This document shows, piece after piece, positions 7,030 through 13,348 of a DNA stretch of 26,307 nucleotides (its first letter is position 1; each line of letters opens with the position of its first letter). The notes beneath the pieces were generated by a model that was not told the origin of the DNA, did not search any database, and saw nothing but the letters and a program-made list of their open reading frames with translations. Origin of the DNA: an uncultured Lachnospiraceae bacterium (GTDB taxonomy: Bacteria > Bacillota > Clostridia > Lachnospirales > Lachnospiraceae); assembly GCA_958426095.1 (NCBI GenBank), contig CATZYB010000011.1, forward strand, positions 1 through 26,307, given 5' to 3'. The position numbers and the translations under genes are program-made.

Positions 7030-8064
7030 ATGAGTTTTGAATTCAAAAAGAAATTGCCAGTTCCAAAGGAAATCAAAGAGCTTTATCCGGTGAGTCCTTC
7101 TTTGGCCGCTAAAAAGAAAGAACTGGATCAGCAGATTATCGATGTGATTACCGGAAAATCCGATAAGTTTCTGGTCATTATCGGGCCATGTTCCGCAGAC
7201 AACGAAGAATCTGTCTGTGAATATATTGAGCGTCTTGTAAAAGTTCAAGAAAAGATCAAAGACAAAGTCATCATCGTCCCAAGAATCTACACAAACAAGC
7301 CGCGTACTACCGGTGAAGGTTACAAAGGCATGCTTCACCAGCCGGATCCAGAAAAAGCTCCGGACCTGCTTCACGGTATCATCGCTATTCGTAAGATGCA
7401 TATGCATGCTTTAGAAACCTACGGTATGCCGATCGCCGACGAAATGCTCTATCCAGAAAATTACTGGTATCTTGCAGACATTCTTTCCTATGTCGCCATT
7501 GGCGCCCGCTCTGTGGAAGATCAGCAGCATCGCCTTGTCACCAGCGGTTTTGACGTACCAGCCGGTATGAAAAATCCGACCAGCGGCGATTTCTCTGTCA
7601 TGCTGAATTCGGTTGTCGCTGCTCAGGCAGCCCACAACTTTATTTACCGTGGATGGGATGTAAATACAGCAGGAAACCCTTATGCCCATACGATCCTGCG
7701 CGGTTCAACCAATAAATACGGCCGTTCCCGTCCGAATTATCATTACGAAGATTTAATGAAGCTTTATGATATGTATGGTGAAAGAAATCTGAAATTCCCG
7801 GCGACCATCGTGGACGCCAATCATGCCAACTCGGACAAACAGTTTAAGGAACAGATCCGTATCGTCAAAGAAGTGCTCCACAGCCGTTCCCTTTCCGATG
7901 ATATCCGAAACCTTGTCAAGGGTGTCATGATTGAAAGCTACCTCGTAGAAGGCAATCAGAAAATCGGCTGTCAGCCTCATGTCTACGGTCAGTCCATCAC
8001 CGACCCTTGTCTTGGATGGGAAGATTCCGAAGATCTTTTATACGAAATCGCAGAGAGATGCTGA
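7030..8064 (+). CDS. aroF: 3-Deoxy-7-phosphoheptulonate synthase, class I AroFGH type (344 aa)
   Basis: This enzyme condenses phosphoenolpyruvate with erythrose 4-phosphate, the first step of the shikimate pathway to aromatic amino acids. Key parts of the fold are visible: IGPCSADN at 51-58 with metal ligand C54, the PEP-binding YTNKPRTTGEGYKG at 87-100, GARSVEDQQHR around 160-170, PTSGDFSVMLN, and the C-terminal DANHANSDK metal-binding block. The length matches the AroF/G/H family. The ATG at 7030 has AAGGAG ten bases upstream. The gene is alone between a consensus promoter and a strong terminator. The N-terminal extension has the normal length for feedback-regulated members, but which amino acid inhibits it cannot be read. 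The symbol aroF is generic for the AroF/G/H family. Confidence 0.95.
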   Translation: MSFEFKKKLPVPKEIKELYPVSPSLAAKKKELDQQIIDVITGKSDKFLVIIGPCSADNEESVCEYIERLVKVQEKIKDKVIIVPRIYTNKPRTTGEGYKGMLHQPDPEKAPDLLHGIIAIRKMHMHALETYGMPIADEMLYPENYWYLADILSYVAIGARSVEDQQHRLVTSGFDVPAGMKNPTSGDFSVMLNSVVAAQAAHNFIYRGWDVNTAGNPYAHTILRGSTNKYGRSRPNYHYEDLMKLYDMYGERNLKFPATIVDANHANSDKQFKEQIRIVKEVLHSRSLSDDIRNLVKGVMIESYLVEGNQKIGCQPHVYGQSITDPCLGWEDSEDLLYEIAERC

Positions 8065-8073
8065 TAAAAATTT

Positions 8074-8116
8074 ACCCCGAAAGCCACCCGTTGACTTTCG
8101 GGGTTCGTTATATTTT
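8074..8116. terminator. Bidirectional terminator between aroF and xerD
   Basis: A perfect 10-bp stem, ACCCCGAAAG (8074-8083) with CTTTCGGGGT (8095-8104), is followed by TCGTTATATTTTTT on the plus strand. On the minus strand it is followed by AAATTTTTA. It ends two convergent genes. Confidence 0.87.
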
Positions 8117-9001
8117 TTATGCCCTTGGATGGGCTTTAGAGTACACTTCCTTAATCCGCCGACTGTTCATCCGAGCGTAAATCTGGGTCGTGGATATATC
8201 GGAATGTCCGAGCATCTCCTGAACCGAACGCAGGTCTGCACCGTTGGCAACCAGATGGGCCGCAAAGGAGTGGCGCAGCGTATGCGGTGTAATGTCCGTC
8301 TGTATCCCTGCATTTTTCGCATATTTCTTCAATAATTTCCAAAATCCCTGACGGCTCATCGGCGTGCCGTTGCAGTTCGTAAAAAGGATATCCTCCGCCG
8401 CATTATCGACCATGGCCGGCCGGGCTTCCCGAATATAGACCTTTAAAACATTTTTGGCTGTATTTCCAAAAGGAATAATCCGTTCCCGGTTTATATCCTG
8501 ACAATGAATATATGCCGCACCCAGATTCACATCCGATAATTTCAGGGAAATAAGCTCGCTGACACGGATTCCTGTCGCGTAAAGCAGCTCCAGCATCGCC
8601 CGGTCACGGATTCCTTTATTCGTATTCATCGACGGCTGCTCCAGAAGCTGATCTACTTCTTTCATCGTTAAGATCTCCGGCATCTTCTTCTCGATCTTCG
8701 GCGCTTTAAGCTGTCCTGTCGGGTCTGCCAGAATATAACCTTCTCTCTGGAGATATCCGAAATAAGCCTTCAATGTGGCAATATTCCGTGAAATCGTTGA
8801 CGGTGCAAACTGCTCTTTCTCCATATGGAGCATATAAGAATTCAAATTTGTCGGATTGATCTTTAAAACATCCGAAACGCCCTGAGATTCCATAAATTTA
8901 TGAAATTTTACCAGATCTCTTCGATAAGAGACTACCGTGTTTGCAGAGGACTTCTTTACATCCGTCAAGTAAGTCACAAATTGCTCAATCATTTCGTGCA
9001 T
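8117..9001 (-). CDS. xerD: Tyrosine recombinase, XerD type (294 aa), with an altered active-site lysine region
   Basis: XerC/XerD recombinases resolve chromosome dimers at dif. The N-terminal SAM-like DNA-binding domain (residues 1-100) is followed by a catalytic domain with R146 (ATGIRVSEL), H240-R243 (PHTLRH), H266 (LGHSD) and nucleophile Y275 (TTQIYAR), ending in the XerD-like HPRA. The beta-hairpin that normally reads GKGNKER carries QDINRER (168-174), so the usual catalytic Lys is Asp. The neighbours, a Nudix hydrolase and spoIIM, match the order around xerD in Bacillus subtilis, which argues for the chromosomal XerD and against a mobile-element integrase. The ATG at 9001 has GAGGG seven bases upstream. 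Confidence 0.9.
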   Translation of the reverse strand: MHEMIEQFVTYLTDVKKSSANTVVSYRRDLVKFHKFMESQGVSDVLKINPTNLNSYMLHMEKEQFAPSTISRNIATLKAYFGYLQREGYILADPTGQLKAPKIEKKMPEILTMKEVDQLLEQPSMNTNKGIRDRAMLELLYATGIRVSELISLKLSDVNLGAAYIHCQDINRERIIPFGNTAKNVLKVYIREARPAMVDNAAEDILFTNCNGTPMSRQGFWKLLKKYAKNAGIQTDITPHTLRHSFAAHLVANGADLRSVQEMLGHSDISTTQIYARMNSRRIKEVYSKAHPRA

Positions 9002-9034
9002 TCCGCCACCCTCATTTGTGTAATAACTATTCTA

Positions 9035-9063
9035 ATTATAATCACAATTGTTCAGAAAATCAA
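9035..9063 (-). promoter_or_regulatory. Probable SigA-type promoter of xerD
   Basis: On the minus strand, TTGATT (9063-9058), a 17-base spacer and TATAAT (9040-9035) lie about 35 bases before the xerD start. The 161-base gap between spoIIM and xerD is AT-rich. I see no gene in it; in Bacillus subtilis fur occupies this position. Confidence 0.5.
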
Positions 9064-9162
9064 ATAGATTTTTTACGAAAATATTACGTAAATTCTTATT
9101 TTTGTAACAAAATACAAGATACGGTTTATTCACATATTCTCCGCCCAATATATTGATTTTTA

Positions 9163-9675
9163 TTAAAAAAAATTTTTCAGGACGATTTTTAAAATCCAGG
9201 GATTTATATAGCTCTCCACGCCGCATCCCATTAAAATTATAGCAAAAATTACCACTGAGCGCCTGAAACTGGCCGGATAGGCCCTGTCCATTTGGGATGA
9301 GACTTCTCTCAATACGATCACAAGAAGAGGAATATAAATCAAATATTGCGGACATAAATAGGCCAGCATACACAAAATCCCCCGAAAACCGTATTGAAAG
9401 CTGAGCAATGATAACGTGTAGCCAAAAGACAGGCTTATGAGAAAAACCACCGGATACAAAATATAATAATTATCTGTCAGACGTATGCAGGCCATCAGAA
9501 TGATCACGACGCCAATCCGATAAAAACACAGCCAGATAAACAACCCCAGGGAAGGTTCCAGTTGATTCTGAATCAATCGATGATACTGTTCCACCTGTTC
9601 CGTCAGGGCTGTCCCCCAAAATCCCATAGTCACATTTAAAAGCAGGGTACCCATGACAACACCAAACAAAATCAA
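9163..9675 (-). CDS. spoIIM: Stage II sporulation protein M (SpoIIM), possibly N-terminally truncated (170 aa)
   Basis: SpoIIM is an integral membrane protein that, with SpoIID and SpoIIP, drives septal peptidoglycan dissolution during forespore engulfment. This protein is highly hydrophobic with about five membrane segments, starting with ILFGVVMGTLLLN and ending with CGVESYINPWILKIVLKNFF, which fits the SpoIIM C-terminus. The length is short against about 215 for the family. The only usable in-frame start is a TTG at 9675 with AAGGTGG upstream; the 17 codons before it are open and encode a basic leader (YRDRYKTKRW), but contain no start codon. Identification rests on the fold and on the Nudix-spoIIM-xerD gene order known from Bacillus. 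The gene implies a spore-forming host. Confidence 0.75.
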   Translation of the reverse strand: MILFGVVMGTLLLNVTMGFWGTALTEQVEQYHRLIQNQLEPSLGLFIWLCFYRIGVVIILMACIRLTDNYYILYPVVFLISLSFGYTLSLLSFQYGFRGILCMLAYLCPQYLIYIPLLVIVLREVSSQMDRAYPASFRRSVVIFAIILMGCGVESYINPWILKIVLKNFF

Positions 9676-9744
9676 GAGCGCCCACCTTTTCGTTTTATAT
9701 CTGTCTCTATAAATAAAATCATCCCCCGACCTGTTCTATAGGTC

Positions 9745-9773
9745 ATTATATGAACAGATCAGAGGACATATGT
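9745..9773 (-). promoter_or_regulatory. Possible SigE-type sporulation promoter of spoIIM
   Basis: On the minus strand, ACATATG (9773-9767), a 14-base gap and CATATAAT (9752-9745) resemble the mother-cell SigE consensus (ATA-containing -35, CATAYANT -10). The -10 fits fully, the -35 only partly. It lies in the 106-base gap between the Nudix gene and spoIIM. Confidence 0.4.
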
Positions 9774-9781
9774 CTTAATAG

Positions 9782-10318
9782 TTATTTGCAATATTTATGA
9801 TAATAAGTCATCAGGCCGCAGATGGTCTTGCTGTCCTGAATCTTTCCATCATAGATCATCTGAATGAGCTCTTCCACCGGATAAGTGAAGACATCCAAAA
9901 ACTCATCTTCATCCAGATGCTGTTTTGTAGGCTTTAAATCCGATGCCACATAAATGGAAATTTTTTCATCGCAGAAAGCCACCGTTGTAAAAATATCTAT
10001 CAGATGTTCCATTTTTCCGGCCATATAACCGGTTTCTTCTTCCAGCTCCCGGCGGGCGCAGACTTCCGGCGGTTCCTCCCTGAAATTTAATGCTCCGGCC
10101 GGCAATTCCAGCGTCATCCGCTCCAGTGGATTCCGATATTGTCGGACCATAAAAAGCCTTCCGTCATTCCGCACAGCTACTACGGCCGCGGCTCCTTTAT
10201 GAGAGATCAAATCCCAATCCACTTCATGGCCATTTGGCATCTGCATTGTATCTTTATAAAAATCCACAATAACACCGTGATGCATTAATTCTCTGCGAAT
10301 CCGTTTACATTCTTCCAT
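9782..10318 (-). CDS. Nudix hydrolase, ADP-ribose pyrophosphatase type (178 aa)
   Basis: This is a cytosolic Nudix enzyme, probably hydrolysing ADP-ribose or a related nucleoside diphosphate sugar to AMP and a phosphosugar. The Nudix box runs from G75 to about Y98 with R90, E91 and the E93-E95 cluster; LPAG directly before it and VRQYRNPLE (58-66) are typical of the ADP-ribose pyrophosphatase subgroup (Bacillus NudF/YqkG). One residue appears to be inserted between the box glycine and the REUxEE core. Its place 106 bases before spoIIM mirrors Bacillus subtilis, where nudF precedes spoIIM. It follows proC by 24 bases. The start ATG at 10318 has AAAGGCGG upstream. Confidence 0.9.
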   Translation of the reverse strand: MEECKRIRRELMHHGVIVDFYKDTMQMPNGHEVDWDLISHKGAAAVVAVRNDGRLFMVRQYRNPLERMTLELPAGALNFREEPPEVCARRELEEETGYMAGKMEHLIDIFTTVAFCDEKISIYVASDLKPTKQHLDEDEFLDVFTYPVEELIQMIYDGKIQDSKTICGLMTYYHKYCK

Positions 10319-10342
10319 ATATTTCGCCGCCTTTCTATCTTT

Positions 10343-11137
10343 CTACATCCGATCACACTTATCAAACACCGCTGAGGCCGCTTCGATGACAGCGCTCCGC
10401 ATTCCTTTAGCTTCAAGGACAGCAACGCCTTCGATGGTCGTGCCGCCCGGTGAACATACATTATCTTTTAATTTTCCCGGATGTTCCCCTGTTTCAAGAA
10501 CCATTTTGGCAGAACCCAAAACGGCCTGAGCTGCAAAAATATAGGCCTTATCCCTGGGCATACCGTATTTCACCGCGCTGTCGGCCAGAGCTTCAATAAA
10601 CATATAGACAAAAGCCGGAGAACTTCCGCTGGCTACGGTCACTGCGTTGATGAGATTTTCAGGAACAACCTCCATTTTTCCAAAAGAAGAAAAGAAAGTT
10701 TCCACCATCTGCCGTTCTTCATCATTGTAAGCATCATCAGAAAAGCATACGCCGCTCATCCCCTCGCCGACCATGGCCGGTGTATTCGGCATGGCCCGCA
10801 CAATCCGAGCATTTCCGCCCAGACCTTCCTTCACCTGGGCAATGGAATAACCTGGCGCAATAGAAATCACGATCTGATCTTTCCGGATCTTTCCCGATAA
10901 TTTTTTAAGTATTTCCGGATAAACCTGAGGTTTGATCGCCAGCACCAGATATTTCACATCCGCCGCACAGGAGACGGCATCCATCACGTAGCCCACTCCC
11001 GTCCTTTCACTGACTGCCTGGCAATCTTTTTCTAAAAGCGCAGTAAATACAAGTTCCTCCGGTTTAAATACCTTTAAACATCCCGAGAGCATGGCCTGTC
11101 CCATATTACCCATTCCTATAAAACCTAATGTCTTCAT
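10343..11137 (-). CDS. proC: Pyrroline-5-carboxylate reductase (264 aa)
   Basis: ProC reduces pyrroline-5-carboxylate to proline with NAD(P)H, the last step of proline synthesis. The Rossmann motif GFIGMGNMGQAM begins at residue 5. Further family blocks are AIKPQVYPEIL, VRAMPNTPAMVGEGMSG, VTVASGSSPAFVYMFIEALADSAVKYGM and the C-terminal signature NVCSPGGTTIEGVAVLE (about residues 223-240). I chose the ATG at 11137, preceded by GAGGAGGACACGT; a longer frame from 11209 has no ribosome binding site and adds 24 unrelated residues. The length then equals the usual 265-270. No proA or proB is nearby. Confidence 0.95.
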   Translation of the reverse strand: MKTLGFIGMGNMGQAMLSGCLKVFKPEELVFTALLEKDCQAVSERTGVGYVMDAVSCAADVKYLVLAIKPQVYPEILKKLSGKIRKDQIVISIAPGYSIAQVKEGLGGNARIVRAMPNTPAMVGEGMSGVCFSDDAYNDEERQMVETFFSSFGKMEVVPENLINAVTVASGSSPAFVYMFIEALADSAVKYGMPRDKAYIFAAQAVLGSAKMVLETGEHPGKLKDNVCSPGGTTIEGVAVLEAKGMRSAVIEAASAVFDKCDRM

Positions 11138-11187
11138 ACGTGTCCTCCTCATCTGCCCATCCCGCCAAAAACCGCGGGCTATACTAT

Positions 11188-11219
11188 AAAAGGACACTTG
11201 AAATTTCAAATGCCCTTTT
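11188..11219 (-). terminator. Imperfect hairpin between yebC and proC, possible weak terminator or processing site
   Basis: AAAAGG (11188-11193) pairs with CCTTTT (11214-11219). The inner part continues as a near-perfect inverted repeat around TTGAAATTTCAA, with two positions that pair as G-U in RNA. The RNA stem is about 12 bp but lacks a clean T-run after it (only TATAG follows). Confidence 0.35.
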
Positions 11220-11235
11220 GCCTTGTCCTTACATA

Positions 11236-11964
11236 TTATTCATCCCAGTTGTGATATACGTTCTGTACATCGTCGTCATCATCTAATAAATCCAAAATAC
11301 GGTTCATCTTTTTAATATCTTCTTCATTTGACAATGTACCCCATGTCTGAGGGATCATAGTCACTTCTGCAGAAGCCATCGAAATGCCCTCTTTTTCAAG
11401 ATTTTCACGCACAACGCTGAAATCTTCCGGCGCCGTTGTAATTTCAAAGCTGTCTTCTTCATCGGCAAAATCCTCTGCGCCGGCATCCAGTGCGATCATC
11501 ATCAGGTCATCCGCATCCATATCACATTCTTCTTTATCAACAATGATCAAACCTTTTTTATCAAACATAAAGGAAACGCAGCCCATCGTACCGACCGAAC
11601 CGCCGCCCTTTGTAAAAGCATTTCGAACGTTGGATGCTGTACGATTACGGTTATCCGTTAATGTCTCGACAATAATAGCAATACCGCCCGGTCCATATCC
11701 TTCGTATGTAACGTTCTCGTAGTTTACGGAACCATCATCGCCTGCGGCACGTTTGATACCACGCTCAATAGTATCATTCGGCATATTATTTGCTTTAGCC
11801 TTGGCAATGACATCACGAAGACGGCTGTTGTTTGCAGGGTCAGCCCCGCCTTCTTTAACAGCTACGGCAATTTCACGACCAATGATCGTAAAAATCTTAC
11901 CCTTTGCAGCATCATTCTTTTCTTTTTTATGTTTTATGTTGGCGAACTTTGAATGTCCTGACAT
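11236..11964 (-). CDS. YebC/PmpR-family protein (TACO1 family, 242 aa)
   Basis: This is a member of the widespread YebC family. It was long described as a DNA-binding regulator, and some members act on the ribosome to relieve stalling at proline runs. The N-terminal signature MSGHSKFANIKHKKEKNDAAKGK is textbook (residues 1-23). It is followed by RLRDVIAKAKANNMPNDTIERGIKRAAG, YEGYGPGGIAIIVE and FMFDKKG. The acidic C-terminal half ends in LDDDDDVQNVYHNW. The length matches the family. The ATG at 11964 has AAGGAG upstream. Which of the two roles applies cannot be told from sequence. Confidence 0.93.
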   Translation of the reverse strand: MSGHSKFANIKHKKEKNDAAKGKIFTIIGREIAVAVKEGGADPANNSRLRDVIAKAKANNMPNDTIERGIKRAAGDDGSVNYENVTYEGYGPGGIAIIVETLTDNRNRTASNVRNAFTKGGGSVGTMGCVSFMFDKKGLIIVDKEECDMDADDLMMIALDAGAEDFADEEDSFEITTAPEDFSVVRENLEKEGISMASAEVTMIPQTWGTLSNEEDIKKMNRILDLLDDDDDVQNVYHNWDE

Positions 11965-12022
11965 AATAACACTCCTTATCTTTTCTATAATTCGTTTCTA
12001 ACTGTAATATTCTATCATCCAT

Positions 12023-12880
12023 TTAGGATTCTTGCAAGGTCTTGTTTTGAAGCGGAGCCACTTTTACCATCTGTATCATATTATCGGCGACTCCGATGAC
12101 CTGGAAACGATATCCCCTGTAAGATACACTGGCCTTTTCATCTTCCGAAGGGATATGCTCCAGCCGCGATATGAGAAAACCATTCAGCGTATCGAAATCA
12201 TCGTCAAATTCGATTTTCAGAACATCCTCCACTTCTGAAAGCTCCGTCAGACCTTTCATTAAATATGTATGGTCTTCCAACTCCTGAATAAAATGCTCAT
12301 CCACATCATATTCATCCAGAATATTTCCAACGATCTCTTCCAGAATATCTTCCATGGAAATCACTCCGGCCGTCTGACCGTACTCATCGATCACGATGGC
12401 CAGGTGGACAGATTTATTTTTCATCTCACGAAAAAGATGGCTGATATTCTGTGTCTCCGGGACAAAATATGGCTGACGCATGACTTCCCGGATCGGTTTT
12501 CCCTCCGGACAGGCCAGCAAAGATTTTAAAACATCTTTGATATGTAAAATACCTACAATGTTATCCACATCTTTTTCATACACCGGATATCTGGAATACC
12601 GATCGTCCGCCATACGTATGGCGATCTCCCGCAGCGGCATTTCCACTTCAAAACCTGCAATATGCTTCCGGTGCGTCATTACTTCCGAAGCCAGCTTATC
12701 GTCAAATTCCATAATATTACTGATCATCTTAGCTTCCTGGGCATCGATAGCCCCCTGCTCATGCCCCTCGCTGACCATCTGAATGATCTCTTCTTCCATC
12801 TTTTCTTCCTGTTTTTCATCGTCAGAATCATTTCTGAACCATTTCCCAAAAGTTTTTCTCCAGGGATTACCTTCGTCCAT
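12023..12880 (-). CDS. CBS-domain protein of the CorC/HlyC type, without membrane domain (285 aa)
   Basis: This is a cytosolic protein with an acidic N-terminal region (to residue 40), a helix with QEAKMISNIMEFDDKLASEVMTHR, a CBS pair (about residues 65-190, including RYSRYPVYEKDVDNIVGILHIKDVL and HLAIVIDEYGQTAGVISMEDILEEIVGNI), and a C-terminal CorC_HlyC transporter-associated domain (about 205-280, with DTLNGFLISRLEHIP). CBS pairs of this type bind adenosine nucleotides, and related proteins influence magnesium or cobalt transport. The DUF21 membrane domain of full-length family members is absent. The ATG at 12880 has AAGGAG upstream, and the gene starts 31 bases after mazF. The exact role is unknown; the old name hemolysin should not be taken literally. 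Confidence 0.88.
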   Translation of the reverse strand: MDEGNPWRKTFGKWFRNDSDDEKQEEKMEEEIIQMVSEGHEQGAIDAQEAKMISNIMEFDDKLASEVMTHRKHIAGFEVEMPLREIAIRMADDRYSRYPVYEKDVDNIVGILHIKDVLKSLLACPEGKPIREVMRQPYFVPETQNISHLFREMKNKSVHLAIVIDEYGQTAGVISMEDILEEIVGNILDEYDVDEHFIQELEDHTYLMKGLTELSEVEDVLKIEFDDDFDTLNGFLISRLEHIPSEDEKASVSYRGYRFQVIGVADNMIQMVKVAPLQNKTLQES

Positions 12881-12911
12881 ACTTATATCTTCTCCTTCAT
12901 GTATATTTATC

Positions 12912-13253
12912 TTATAATTCTAAACTGATACTCAGCGCCTTGTCTACCTTTTTTAGAATTTCCACATCCAAATGGCATACTTTTTCTTTTAAACGTTTTT
13001 TATCAATAGTCCGCACCTGCTCCAAAAGAATGACTGAATCCTTCACCAGCTGATATCTGGACGCATCCAGCTCCACATGGGTCGGAAGCTTCGCTTTATT
13101 CATTCGTGAGGTAATTGCCGCACAGATAACCGTTGGACTGTGCTTATTTCCGGTGTCGTTCTGAATGATCAGGACTGGTCTCACGCCGCCCTGTTCCGAT
13201 CCGACCACCGGTCTTAAATCGGCATAAAATATATCTCCGCGTTTAATAACCAC
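12912..13253 (-). CDS. MazF/PemK-family mRNA interferase, EndoA/NdoA type (113 aa)
   Basis: This is an endoribonuclease toxin of the MazF family that closely resembles Bacillus subtilis NdoA throughout: it starts with VIKRGDIFYADLRPVVGSE, has QGGVRPVLIIQNDTGN and AAITSR, and later VILLEQVRTIDKKRL. The catalytic R25 and T48 known for NdoA are both present. I use the GTG at 13253, ten bases after AGGAG, because the upstream in-frame GTG at 13262 is only one base from that site and the family starts here. In Bacillus an antitoxin gene sits between alr and ndoA; here the gap to alr is only 95 bases, so no antitoxin gene fits. The gene lies downstream of alr as in Bacillus. Confidence 0.92.
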   Translation of the reverse strand: MVIKRGDIFYADLRPVVGSEQGGVRPVLIIQNDTGNKHSPTVICAAITSRMNKAKLPTHVELDASRYQLVKDSVILLEQVRTIDKKRLKEKVCHLDVEILKKVDKALSISLEL

Positions 13254-13277
13254 ACATTTCACACTCCTGATAAATCT

Positions 13278-13306
13278 CTAAGATGAATTATTCCCATTTA
13301 TCTTAA
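13278..13306. repeat. Imperfect inverted repeat in the mazF leader
   Basis: CTAAGATGAAT (13278-13288) is the imperfect inverse of ATTTATCTTAAG (13295-13306), with one mismatch and one unpaired base around a short loop. It lies 25-53 bases upstream of the mazF start. It could be an mRNA hairpin or a protein-binding site; nothing more can be said. Confidence 0.35.
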
Positions 13307-13348
13307 GTATATTCATCAGGGGGTTAAGGTTCCTGTCAAATTCCACTG

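Noticed and set aside
6982..7407. A 141-codon minus-strand frame opposite the start of aroF
   Set aside because: It runs through the aroF promoter and ribosome binding site and lies antisense to a conserved enzyme; no support for a real gene.
8117..9001. xerD as the integrase of a mobile element
   Set aside because: The neighbours (Nudix hydrolase, spoIIM) match the conserved chromosomal order around xerD in Bacillus, and there are no att-like repeats or phage genes.
11161..11178. CCCGC/GCGGG hairpin before proC
   Set aside because: Only 5 bp, no T-run, and it lies between yebC and the proC ribosome site; likely chance in a GC-rich patch.
11138..11209. A longer N-terminus for ProC
   Set aside because: The added residues overlap the yebC-proC hairpin, and GAGGAGG stands before the ATG at 11137 that begins the Rossmann fold.
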